Shown here: piece after piece, positions 27,368 through 35,264 of the stretch
Layout: every line of letters starts with the position of its first letter
Numbering within the stretch: the stretch's first letter is position 1
Origin: an uncultured Ellagibacter sp.
GTDB lineage: Bacteria > Actinomycetota > Coriobacteriia > Coriobacteriales > Eggerthellaceae
DNA length: 43,803 nucleotides
Direction of reading: 5' to 3'
Assembly: GCF_934643285.1 (NCBI RefSeq)
Contig: NZ_CAKUBT010000014.1
Coordinates: forward strand, 1 to 43,803
Notes under the pieces: model-generated
Databases searched by the model: none
What the model saw: only the letters and a program-made list of their open reading frames with translations
What the model was told of the DNA's origin: nothing
Position numbers and translations under genes: made by a program

Positions 27368-28324
27368 ATGCCGGCAATCATCACGCACGACACGTTCGGA
27401 CAGGACGCCTACGCGCGTCATTTCTCCTCCATCGGCGGAACGAAGGACGAGGCCGAGGCCTTCCTCTTGGGAAACCAAGGGCCCGACCCGCTGTTCTATT
27501 CCGTTACCAATCCCCTGCTCTCGTCGGTCCATCGGCTCGGGAACATCATGCACAAGGAGAAGCCGAACGAGATACTCGTCGCTTTCAAACAGGCGATCGA
27601 CGCACTCGATGAGGCGGACCGCTCCGTCGGACGCGCCTATGCGCTCGGGTTCTTGGGCCACTACGTGCTCGACTCGACCATGCACCCGCTCGTGTACTTC
27701 CACGAGTTCCAGCTGTGCGATGCGGGCGAGCCGGGTCTTTCGCGCGCGGACGGCAGCGAGGTGCACGCGGTTATCGAAAGCGAGTACGACGAGATGGTGC
27801 TCACCGTGAAGCGCGGCGAAACGGTGGCGACGTTCAACCCAGCCGTGAACATCCTCAAGGGTTCCGATCGCATGCTGCGCATCGTTTCGCTTTTGTACGC
27901 GAACATGGCGTTCTCCGTGTTCGGCAAGATCATCCCGCGCAACGCGTTCGGCGACGCGGTGCGCTGCTTCCGCCTGGTGCAGCATCTCTTCCATTCGGGC
28001 TCTGGCGTGAAGCGCGAGGCCATCGCGCGCATCGAGGAGCTGGTGCGCCCGTACTCGTTCTACCGCGCGATGAGCCACCGCGCGATCCTGGCGGAGACGT
28101 GCGCGTACGACAACCGCGAGCACGCCGCCTGGGAGAACCCCTTCACGCATGAGAAATCGGCCGACAGCTTCTGGGACCGCTACGAGAAGGCGCAGCAGCG
28201 TTTCGACGAGGTGAGCTTGCTGTTCGACGCCGACGGCTTCAACGCGGAGACGGCGCGCGCCATCACGCGCGACCTCAATTTCTCCGGCGAGCCCGTCGAG
28301 GCGAAGCTGCTCGCGGTGGAGTAA
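27368..28324 (+). CDS. Zinc-dependent phospholipase C family protein
   Basis: This 318-residue protein begins MPAIITHDTFGQDAY, with an early His (residue 7). The hallmark FLGHYVLDSTMHPLVYFHEF is present near residues 98-117, followed by an acidic segment. These His and Asp residues match the metal-binding pattern of the S1/P1-like zinc-dependent PLC family (PF00882). No signal peptide is visible, so unlike secreted clostridial PLCs it is probably intracellular. Many actinobacterial and clostridial members of this kind have unknown substrates. The start follows GGATGGAG and a good promoter. It stands alone, divergent from the MFS gene. The 28325-28440 gap holds only a weak GC-rich hairpin. Confidence 0.8.
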   Translation: MPAIITHDTFGQDAYARHFSSIGGTKDEAEAFLLGNQGPDPLFYSVTNPLLSSVHRLGNIMHKEKPNEILVAFKQAIDALDEADRSVGRAYALGFLGHYVLDSTMHPLVYFHEFQLCDAGEPGLSRADGSEVHAVIESEYDEMVLTVKRGETVATFNPAVNILKGSDRMLRIVSLLYANMAFSVFGKIIPRNAFGDAVRCFRLVQHLFHSGSGVKREAIARIEELVRPYSFYRAMSHRAILAETCAYDNREHAAWENPFTHEKSADSFWDRYEKAQQRFDEVSLLFDADGFNAETARAITRDLNFSGEPVEAKLLAVE

Positions 28325-28440
28325 GGGCGCGAGTGCGACAATCTGCCTTCTCGAAAAATCGGGGCCTCACAAGCGTACGGCCCTTCTTGTCGCGCGGCCC
28401 CCTTCGGCCCGCGCGCAGCTCGATTCCCTATACGCTTCCC

Positions 28441-29865
28441 TTACGCGAAGCCCCACAGGCTGCAGAGCGCCGGCAGAAGCGTGCAGGTTAGCGCGATTAT
28501 CAAAAGCGTCGGGATCCAGCCGATCTTCGCCATGTCGGCGAAGCGGTAATACCCAGTCGAATAGGTGAGGATCGGCACGCAGTCGAGTGGCAGAATGTAG
28601 GCGAGCGACGCCTGCCACGCTACCACCATCAGCATGCAGTACATGCCGATGCCGAAGTCTCCCGCGATAACGCCGAACGGGTACGCCAGAATGCTCGCAA
28701 CCGCCGGCCCCACGGGCACGATGTTGTGCACGATCGCGCCGATGGTCGACAGCACGGCGAGCACCACCACGGGCACCTTCCAGCTTTCGGGAAGCGCGCC
28801 CACAACGGCGTTCACGATCCAGTCGCCGGCACCTGTGGCAACCACGAAATGCGCAACCGACAAAATGCACATGATCATAACCAGAACGCCCCAGTTCATG
28901 CGCGAAACAAGCTCCTTGAACTGCAGCGTGGAGCAACCCGGCACCGAAAGCGCCACCACCGCGCAGATGGCAATCATGGCGGTGTTCAGCACGCTGATCC
29001 ACGAACTTAGGATCCAAAACACCATGGCCAGCGCGATGATCACGATGGTGGCAATTTCAGGCCGCGTGATCTTGCCCATGCCGGAAACCTCGGCCATGGT
29101 GGCGTCGATGGATTCCTGCGAAATCTCTTCGGGCTTGAAGAAGCGCGTGATCACGAACCACGAAGCGAACAGCATGATAATGCAGAACGGAAGGCCGATC
29201 ATCGACCATTCCACGAAGCTCATGTTCACGCCGAACAGCGACGAGAACAGCCCCACGGTGACAACATTGCAGCCGTTGCCCGTCATAACCGCGCAGCCGC
29301 CGGCGTAGCTTGCCCACGGAATGGCGATCATCATGGCCTTGCCCATGGGCGACTTCAGCTTCTCGGCGTGGTTCAGCTCGAGCAGGCGCTTGCCAACGGA
29401 AATGAACACGCCGCATGCGGCCACGTCGGACATGAAAAAAGACAGGAACGCCGTCGCGCACATGAACCCGAGGAGCATCTTGTTCGTGTTCGTACCCGAC
29501 CATTTCAGCACGAAGGCCGCGATGCGGGTGGGAAGCGTCGTCGCATCGAGCGCGACCGTGAAGGCGAACGTGCCCATAAGGAAGAACACCGTCGATCCCA
29601 TGGCGTTCTTGTACGCCTCGTCGAACGTGCACACCCCCATGATGGGCATCATGATCAAAATGAGCAGCGCCGTTGCCGGAAGCGGCAGCGATTCGGTGAT
29701 CCACAAAAGGATGCCGGCGGCCAAAATACCCAGCACCATGCGTCCTTCGTAGGTGAGCCCCGGCGTGGCCGGAGCCAGTGCGGTCACAGCGATGACGATC
29801 GCCGCGATGATGATGAACAGGATGCTCCGCGGCCTCAAACCCGCGGGCTTCAACGCTTGAGCCAT
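28441..29865 (-). CDS. SLC13/DASS-family anion permease A
   Basis: This 474-residue integral membrane protein belongs to the divalent anion:sodium symporter family, with about 11-12 hydrophobic segments. ITESLPLPATALLILIMMPI, near residues 56-75, is a typical family motif. The first substrate/Na+ hairpin motif, usually Ser-Asn-Thr, reads SDV (FMSDVAACG), and the segment after it is TGNGCNVVT where relatives have (S/G)TPxN. Family members carry C4 dicarboxylates, citrate, sulfate or related acids. AGGGGG precedes the ATG. It is separated from permease B by a strong terminator, so it may depend on readthrough or an unseen promoter. Its placement behind the molybdoenzyme operon suggests transport of that enzyme's substrate or product. 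Confidence 0.85.
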   Translation of the reverse strand: MAQALKPAGLRPRSILFIIIAAIVIAVTALAPATPGLTYEGRMVLGILAAGILLWITESLPLPATALLILIMMPIMGVCTFDEAYKNAMGSTVFFLMGTFAFTVALDATTLPTRIAAFVLKWSGTNTNKMLLGFMCATAFLSFFMSDVAACGVFISVGKRLLELNHAEKLKSPMGKAMMIAIPWASYAGGCAVMTGNGCNVVTVGLFSSLFGVNMSFVEWSMIGLPFCIIMLFASWFVITRFFKPEEISQESIDATMAEVSGMGKITRPEIATIVIIALAMVFWILSSWISVLNTAMIAICAVVALSVPGCSTLQFKELVSRMNWGVLVMIMCILSVAHFVVATGAGDWIVNAVVGALPESWKVPVVVLAVLSTIGAIVHNIVPVGPAVASILAYPFGVIAGDFGIGMYCMLMVVAWQASLAYILPLDCVPILTYSTGYYRFADMAKIGWIPTLLIIALTCTLLPALCSLWGFA

Positions 29866-29913
29866 GCTACCCCCTAGTGCTCAGCTTATCCTTGTTTCCC
29901 CTTGAGTGAGAAA

Positions 29914-29948
29914 ACCCTCGCCGTCGGCTTTCACGCGACGGCGAGGGT
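29914..29948 (-). terminator. Strong terminator between the two DASS permeases
   Basis: A 13-bp stem (29914-29926 with 29936-29948, ACCCTCGCCGTCG) with a 9-nt loop is followed by TTTTC on the minus strand. It lies just beyond the permease B stop at 29966. Confidence 0.85.
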
Positions 29949-29965
29949 TAATACGTTGTGCGAGC

Positions 29966-31384
29966 TTACGCGGCGCCGAGCATCGGCGGCAGGATGAGCA
30001 GAACGGCGCTGAAGAACACCATCGTGGCGACGGTGACGGGCAGGCCGCCCTTCCACATCTCGTTGAACTTGTAGTAGCCGCCCGCATACGAAACCAGAAG
30101 CACAGAATCGAGCGGAACCAGGAAGCACAGCGCGCACCATAGAGCCAGCATGACGATGGTCGCGGTGTAGTTGCCGCCAACAGCTCCCACAAGGCCGATG
30201 ACCGGGGCGGTGACGAGCGCTGCCAGGCCGGGGCCAGAGGGGAAGAAGTTGTGGATGATGGCGAGCACCACGCTGATCACCATGAACAGCGCGAAGAAGC
30301 TCATGCCGGAGGTGACGCCCAGAAGCATGTTCACGATCCAAGCGACCGAGCCTGCGGCCGACATGGCAGCAACGATGCCGTTGATGGAAGCCATCATGAG
30401 CAGGATGTCCCACGGGCTTTCGGAGCGGTACTGCTTGGAGGTGATCATGGACGTGCCCGGCAGGAACAGAAGGCCGAGCGCGAACAGAGCGACGAACGTG
30501 GTGTTCAGGATAGGCAGCCACGAGCTTGCGATCCAGCACACCAAAGCCACGACCAGAACGCCGATGTTGAACTTCTCCTTGAAGTCCATGGGCGGCAAAG
30601 CGGAAACCTCGTCCAGGAACTTCTTCACCGTCTCATCGGAAAGCGGCTCGGGCTTGTACACCTTGATGAGGATGAACCAACAGGCCACAAGCGAAAGCGC
30701 CACGGGAATGATGGTGTAGCCGAACCATTCGGCGAACGTGATGGTAACGCCGCACGCGCTTTCGGCAAGGCCCAAAACCACGACGTTGATCGGCGTGCCG
30801 GAAGGAAGCAGGCAGCCGCCGAACATGACGGCGAACGGAATGGCGAGCGCCAGACAGCGGCCCATGTTGGACTTGCCCTTTTCAGCGCCAGCGGCGCGCA
30901 GAAGCGAGGCCGCGAATCCCATCATAATAGCGGTGAGCGCTATGTTGGACATAACAGTGGAAATGATGGCGGAGATGACCATGAAGCCCAAGATGACCAG
31001 GTTGATGTTGCCCTTGGTCATGCGCACCACCATCGCGATCAAACGCTGAGGGAACGTGGAGACGCCCAGAAACGTGGTGAAGCCGAAGATGCCGACGAAC
31101 ATCCACAGCGAGCTCGTGAACGTTGCGGCCCATATCTCCTTGTACGTCGCGATTCCCAAGAACCCGCAGAGCGCGACCATCACGAGCGAGGTGATGGGCA
31201 AAGGCAAAGCCTCGGTCGCCCACATGACGACGGCAGCCAGAAGCACCATGATCGCCGATTGGCCCTCGCGGGACAGATCAGGCGACCAAAGCGGCCCGAA
31301 CTGGCCTACGAGGATCAACACGATAGCGACGACTATCCAGGCCCATTTGAACAGCACCTTGTTCTTTTTGACTGATTCAGCCAT
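29966..31384 (-). CDS. SLC13/DASS-family anion permease B
   Basis: This 472-residue paralogue of permease A has the same length and topology. It carries ATEALPLPITSLVMVAL near residues 56-72, a first loop motif of VMSNIALTAIM (SNI in place of SNT) and LPSGTPINVVVLG, the more usual GTPxN form. In the C-terminal half FPSGPGLAALVTAP is the second motif. It lies 80 bp downstream of the ferredoxin subunit with only a hairpin between them, so it is probably transcribed with the molybdoenzyme and is the best candidate for bringing in the enzyme's (probably carboxylated) substrate. A strong terminator follows. Confidence 0.88.
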   Translation of the reverse strand: MAESVKKNKVLFKWAWIVVAIVLILVGQFGPLWSPDLSREGQSAIMVLLAAVVMWATEALPLPITSLVMVALCGFLGIATYKEIWAATFTSSLWMFVGIFGFTTFLGVSTFPQRLIAMVVRMTKGNINLVILGFMVISAIISTVMSNIALTAIMMGFAASLLRAAGAEKGKSNMGRCLALAIPFAVMFGGCLLPSGTPINVVVLGLAESACGVTITFAEWFGYTIIPVALSLVACWFILIKVYKPEPLSDETVKKFLDEVSALPPMDFKEKFNIGVLVVALVCWIASSWLPILNTTFVALFALGLLFLPGTSMITSKQYRSESPWDILLMMASINGIVAAMSAAGSVAWIVNMLLGVTSGMSFFALFMVISVVLAIIHNFFPSGPGLAALVTAPVIGLVGAVGGNYTATIVMLALWCALCFLVPLDSVLLVSYAGGYYKFNEMWKGGLPVTVATMVFFSAVLLILPPMLGAA

Positions 31385-31411
31385 GTTTTCCCTTCCTTCT
31401 CAACTTGATGA

Positions 31412-31446
31412 GCCCGCAGCATCTTAACAAGTCAGACGCTGCGGGC
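31412..31446 (-). other. Intercistronic hairpin between ferredoxin subunit and permease B
   Basis: GCCCGCAGC (31412-31420) pairs with GCTGCGGGC (31438-31446). No T-run follows on the minus strand, so it may tune readthrough or protect upstream mRNA rather than terminate. Confidence 0.5.
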
Positions 31447-31464
31447 AAATCCCCTGGGTATCGC

Positions 31465-32274
31465 TTAGGCCACTGACTTCAGGAAGATGTCGCCCAAAAC
31501 GACGTCTTCCGCGGTCGTGTCGGCCGAAAGCTCGATGTCCTCGTAGCCTTCCACCGAAGCGGTGACGGTGTAGGGCGCGTCTTCGAGCTCTTTGAAGCGG
31601 AACTCGCCGAACTCGTCGGTGGAAAGCGTGGCCACAACCTCGCCGTCGGCGCTGTGCAGTTTCACCTCCGCACCTATGATGACCTCGTTAATCGTGCGGT
31701 CCACGAGCACGCCGTACACCCACTTCTTCGGAATGTTGATGTAGTACACGTGCGGGTGAGCGCCTTCGGCGACGGGCATGGGCGTTGCGCCTTCCGGCAC
31801 GTCCTCCTCGTCGATGTAGGTAAGGGCGCCCGTTGCGCACACGTCCACGCAGCGCGGAACCGTCCAACCGTCATCGAGCAGATGCGCGCATCCCGTGCAC
31901 TTCTGCGGGATCTCCAGCTTGTCGTTCCAGTAGATTGCGCCCGCCGGGCACGCGTCGACGATCTGCTTTTGGCCCTTGGACTTCTCCGGGTCGATGATGA
32001 TGAGGCCGTCCTCGCGACGGTACACAGCGCCGTCCTTCGCCGCGTTCATGCACGCTGCGTTTTCGCAATGGCCGCACATGACGGGCGTGTACTGCACCTT
32101 CACCTCGGGCACCTTGCCGCGGGTTTCCTGGTTGACCTTGCACCAGAACTGGCCGCTCGTGGGCTGCTCGGCGGCTATGGGGCTCCAGTCGTTGCCGCAG
32201 TGCTCGTCTTTGCAGGCCATCTGGCAACCGTAGCAGCCGTTGCACAGGCTCGCATCGAACAGAATGGTTTTCAT
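31465..32274 (-). CDS. Fe-S subunit with C-terminal beta-sandwich, transhydroxylase-beta type
   Basis: This 269-residue electron-transfer subunit has cysteine groups C11/C14/C17/C21, C67/C70/C75 with C109, and C126/C129/C142/C146. That is twelve ligands, enough for three 4Fe-4S clusters, one fewer than DmsB-type subunits. From about residue 185 a different domain follows (VYGVLVDRTINEVIIGAEV, then LSTDEFGEFRFKELE and VEGYEDIELSADTT), which reads like a transthyretin/Cna-B or carboxypeptidase-regulatory beta sandwich. Three clusters plus such a barrel domain is the known layout of the beta subunit of Pelobacter pyrogallol-phloroglucinol transhydroxylase (274 residues). No signal peptide. It starts 3 bp after the catalytic subunit stop. 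Confidence 0.85.
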   Translation of the reverse strand: MKTILFDASLCNGCYGCQMACKDEHCGNDWSPIAAEQPTSGQFWCKVNQETRGKVPEVKVQYTPVMCGHCENAACMNAAKDGAVYRREDGLIIIDPEKSKGQKQIVDACPAGAIYWNDKLEIPQKCTGCAHLLDDGWTVPRCVDVCATGALTYIDEEDVPEGATPMPVAEGAHPHVYYINIPKKWVYGVLVDRTINEVIIGAEVKLHSADGEVVATLSTDEFGEFRFKELEDAPYTVTASVEGYEDIELSADTTAEDVVLGDIFLKSVA

Positions 32275-32277
32275 CGT

Positions 32278-34890
32278 CTATGCCTCCTGCAGGTAGTCGT
32301 AAACGTTCGTGCCGGTTTCGGCCGTGTAGTACTGCGTGTCGAACGCCTCGGGGTACTTCTCCTTGAGCGCGTTGATGTCGCACTTGCGCACGCCGACCAG
32401 ATAACCGCCGGTCACTTCGCCTGCGGCGTTCTTCGAAGAGGTGTTGCTCGGGGCGATCAGGTTGTTCGCGCCGCCGCGGTCGATGCCGCCCACACCGCTC
32501 ACGATGGGGTCGGTTTCCGCGCCGTGGTCTTGCAGAACCGCGCCCGGGATGATGCGCTCGGACACGTACGCGCCGCCGAGCACGGTGCCGCGCTCGTTGA
32601 AGACCTCCACGATGTCGCCGCTCTTGATGCCGAGCTTCTCAGCGTCCACCGGGTTGATCCACACGGGCTCGTAGGCGTAGCCGTCCTCGCCGACAACCTT
32701 GCAGGTCTCGATTTCGCGAGTCCACGGGCAGTCGTCGAAGTTGGCGTGGATGCGCCAACGCGGGTGGTTGGACACCAGAAGGAACGGGTAGTCCTTCGCG
32801 CGCTCGCAGCTGATGCGCTCGTGGTGCGACTCGGATTCCTCGATCCACTTCGCCACGGGCTGACGCTCGGGGTCGTCGGGGAAGAAGTTCGCAAGGCCGG
32901 TGGAGTAGAACTCGATCTTGCCGGTGGGCGTTTCCATCGGGTTGTTGTCGGGGTCCTCGTAGAACTCGATCATGCCGGCGGGCTCTTTGTCCCAGCCCTC
33001 GCGGGTGGGGAGCATCTGGTAGCCCTGCTTCTTGATCAGCTCGAGGTCCTGCTCGTCTTCGGGGATGCCGGAACCGCGGTAGCCGATTTCCTGCCATTCC
33101 TCGACGGTCATGTCGCCGGTCAGGTGGCTCGCGCAGTCCTCGTAGATGCCGCCGAACTTCTCCAGCTTCTTGGCAACCTCGACGACGGCCTCGTAGTCGG
33201 AAAGCGACTCGTACTGGTGGTCGCACGCATGCTCTTCCCAGATGACGGAGTTGAACTGGCCCGAATAGGTGTCAACGCCGAAGTCGTCCAGCTCGAGCGT
33301 GGTGGAAATCGGCAAGATCATATCGGCGAACAGCGTGTCGTTTTCCATCCACGGATGCTCGACCAAGAAGAACTCCAGGTTGGGGTTGGTAAGCGCGTCC
33401 TGGAACTCGTTGCCACCGTTCCAGCAGGTGGACCAGCAGGGAGAGTCGGACCAGATCATCTTGATGCCGTGGTCGCCGTCCTGCGGGAACTGGAAGTGCC
33501 TGAACTGGTCGGTGCGGTGGTGGCGGCTCGTGGTGTGGCCGTACCATTCCACCTTCTCTCCTTCCTTAACGGTGATGCACTGCGGCACCAACGTCTTCGG
33601 AATGAACGACGCGGGAAGCTCGCCCAAAACCGAGCCGTGGTAGCACGCGCGAACCTCGGGAAGGAAGTGTCCCGGGGGCAGCGGGTTGAACGAGTCCATG
33701 CCGATAAGGGCCCATTCGATGAATTTCACCTGGTTGCGGCCCGGTTTGCCCACTGCTTGCATAGCGAGCAGGTACACCTCCAGGCGCGCGGGCTCATGCG
33801 AATAGCACGAGCGGATGTAGCTGCCGCCGTTGCAGTGGCCGATAGACACGTTGTGCTTGGCCCAGTAGCGCGCGAGCGCCTTGATGCGGTAAGCCGGCAC
33901 GTGGCACTTCTCCTCGGCCCATTCCGGCGTCTTGGGAACGCCGTCCTCGTTGCCGAGCACGTAGTACTCGAACCAGTCGAAGCCGTCGGTGTGCGTCTTC
34001 ACGTACTCGGTGTCGTAGGTGCCCTCCGTCATCCACACGTACGCGATGGCGAGCTGCATGGCCGCGTCGGTGTTGGGCAGAATCGGGATCCACATGTCGG
34101 AGTGCACGGCGTTGGCGTAGTTCACGTCCGGCGCGATGTGGATCTGCTTCACGCCGATTTCGGTGAACCAGAAACACAAACGCGACGCCTGCTGGCCCGA
34201 CCAGCCCCACGGCGTGGTCTCAGGGTCGCAGCCCCAGAACAGAAGCGCGTCGGAATTCTCGGAGATGTCCTTGAACAGGTTGTGCTGATGGGTGTTCTGG
34301 CCCAAAGGCTCGTTGCCCCAGGCGTGCTTGGCGCCCCAGTACCAGCCTTCCCAGCTGTCTGGCTGGCGGGCCTGCATGGTGAGGCCGCCCGTCATGTCCA
34401 GAAGGTTCGCCATGGTGCCGTGCGGGCCGTGGATCGAACCGGTCTCGCCGTGGCCGTCGCCCTGGCAGAAGATGGAGTTGCGGCCGTAGGTTTCGTCGAT
34501 GCGCTTGATCTCCGACGCGATGATGTCGGTGGCCTCGTCCCAGCTGATACGCTCGAACTTGGACTTGCCGCGGTTTTGCGGGTTGCGCTCGCCGTTGGGA
34601 TCCCAGTCCACGCGCTTGAGCGGGAAGGGGATGCGGTTGGGCGAATAGGTGCGGGTCTTGTAGATGAAGGTGAACGGGGAGTTCAGCGTCTTCATGCCCG
34701 GCTCGAAGGTGTGGCCCTTCGCGTTGATCGTCCAGTAGTTCAGGTCCTCTTTGGTGTAATGCTCGTCGTAGTGCACCGGACGCATACGAACAACTTTGCC
34801 GTCTTTCGAGTCAACGGCGGTCAGGTTGGCGCCGTTGCCGAAAGAACACAGCGACATGTTCTTGTAGATGGTTTTATCCGATGTCTTCAT
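32278..34890 (-). CDS. Molybdopterin oxidoreductase, transhydroxylase/catechol-dehydroxylase-like catalytic subunit
   Basis: From the ATG at 34890 (AGGAGG upstream) this is an 870-residue DMSO-reductase-superfamily subunit. It has no Tat signal and no N-terminal CxxCxxxC cluster motif, so it is cytoplasmic and takes electrons, if any, through its partner. SWDEATDIIASEI lies at 117-129, CQGDGHGETGS at 142-152 and MQARQPDSWEG at 172-182. DS at 178-179 aligns plausibly with Asp174/Ser175 of Pelobacter transhydroxylase, where Ser binds Mo and Asp plus a nearby His act in catalysis. LVSNHPRWRIHANFDD and SGDIVEVFNERG lie in the C-terminal cofactor-binding domain. Related gut Eggerthellaceae enzymes remove para-hydroxyls from catechols. 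Substrate here is unknown. Confidence 0.85.
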   Translation of the reverse strand: MKTSDKTIYKNMSLCSFGNGANLTAVDSKDGKVVRMRPVHYDEHYTKEDLNYWTINAKGHTFEPGMKTLNSPFTFIYKTRTYSPNRIPFPLKRVDWDPNGERNPQNRGKSKFERISWDEATDIIASEIKRIDETYGRNSIFCQGDGHGETGSIHGPHGTMANLLDMTGGLTMQARQPDSWEGWYWGAKHAWGNEPLGQNTHQHNLFKDISENSDALLFWGCDPETTPWGWSGQQASRLCFWFTEIGVKQIHIAPDVNYANAVHSDMWIPILPNTDAAMQLAIAYVWMTEGTYDTEYVKTHTDGFDWFEYYVLGNEDGVPKTPEWAEEKCHVPAYRIKALARYWAKHNVSIGHCNGGSYIRSCYSHEPARLEVYLLAMQAVGKPGRNQVKFIEWALIGMDSFNPLPPGHFLPEVRACYHGSVLGELPASFIPKTLVPQCITVKEGEKVEWYGHTTSRHHRTDQFRHFQFPQDGDHGIKMIWSDSPCWSTCWNGGNEFQDALTNPNLEFFLVEHPWMENDTLFADMILPISTTLELDDFGVDTYSGQFNSVIWEEHACDHQYESLSDYEAVVEVAKKLEKFGGIYEDCASHLTGDMTVEEWQEIGYRGSGIPEDEQDLELIKKQGYQMLPTREGWDKEPAGMIEFYEDPDNNPMETPTGKIEFYSTGLANFFPDDPERQPVAKWIEESESHHERISCERAKDYPFLLVSNHPRWRIHANFDDCPWTREIETCKVVGEDGYAYEPVWINPVDAEKLGIKSGDIVEVFNERGTVLGGAYVSERIIPGAVLQDHGAETDPIVSGVGGIDRGGANNLIAPSNTSSKNAAGEVTGGYLVGVRKCDINALKEKYPEAFDTQYYTAETGTNVYDYLQEA

Positions 34891-35264
34891 GCTCCTCCTA
34901 CTTTCGTCGTTTCTTGCAGAAGCCGCATGCCGTGCGCGGACGCTCGCGGATGCGGCGAGTGATGAGCTCGAGCCCTGCGGCTCGGTGATCCCCCTGCGAT
35001 GCAGTGTATGGAGCGCGCGGGCGGAAGAAAAACATCGGCTCGTTGACCCGCTTCCCGTTTTCGTGGGGGCAAGGCGGCCCATCGTTCGGGCGGGCTAGCT
35101 CAACGAGATGTTGAGGCGTGGGTTTCCCAAGGTCGGTGGGCGGTTTTCCTGCGCATTGAAAGGTTGCTCGCAAACTGTTTGAAGAAAATACACACGCCGA
35201 AAAGCACAGTAAGTTTTAGAATTGCTACAAGGGTACTGGGGGAAATCTATCGAGGGGGACGAGT
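34891..35264. promoter_or_regulatory. 374-bp divergent regulatory region, molybdoenzyme operon / LysR
   Basis: This gap separates the divergent molybdoenzyme and lysR genes. No convincing ORF is present; the frame extending the molybdoenzyme upstream to 35082 lacks a ribosome site. A short inverted repeat TTGCTCGCAA is at 35164-35173, and ACTGT/ACAGT arms flank 35175-35210; either could be a LysR-type site. TAGAAT (35217-35222) is a possible -10 for lysR. CCGCAT/ATGCGG (34923-34955) could form a leader hairpin. The region is longer than needed for simple promoters, suggesting a long 5' leader for the molybdoenzyme mRNA. Confidence 0.45.

Noticed and set aside
31654..34962. A 1102-codon plus-strand frame opposite the molybdoenzyme genes
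   Set aside because: Antisense shadow of two well-identified minus-strand genes.
34891..35082. 64-residue N-terminal extension of the molybdoenzyme, possibly a signal peptide
   Set aside because: No ribosome site, no twin-arginine motif or hydrophobic core; AGGAGG supports the ATG at 34890.
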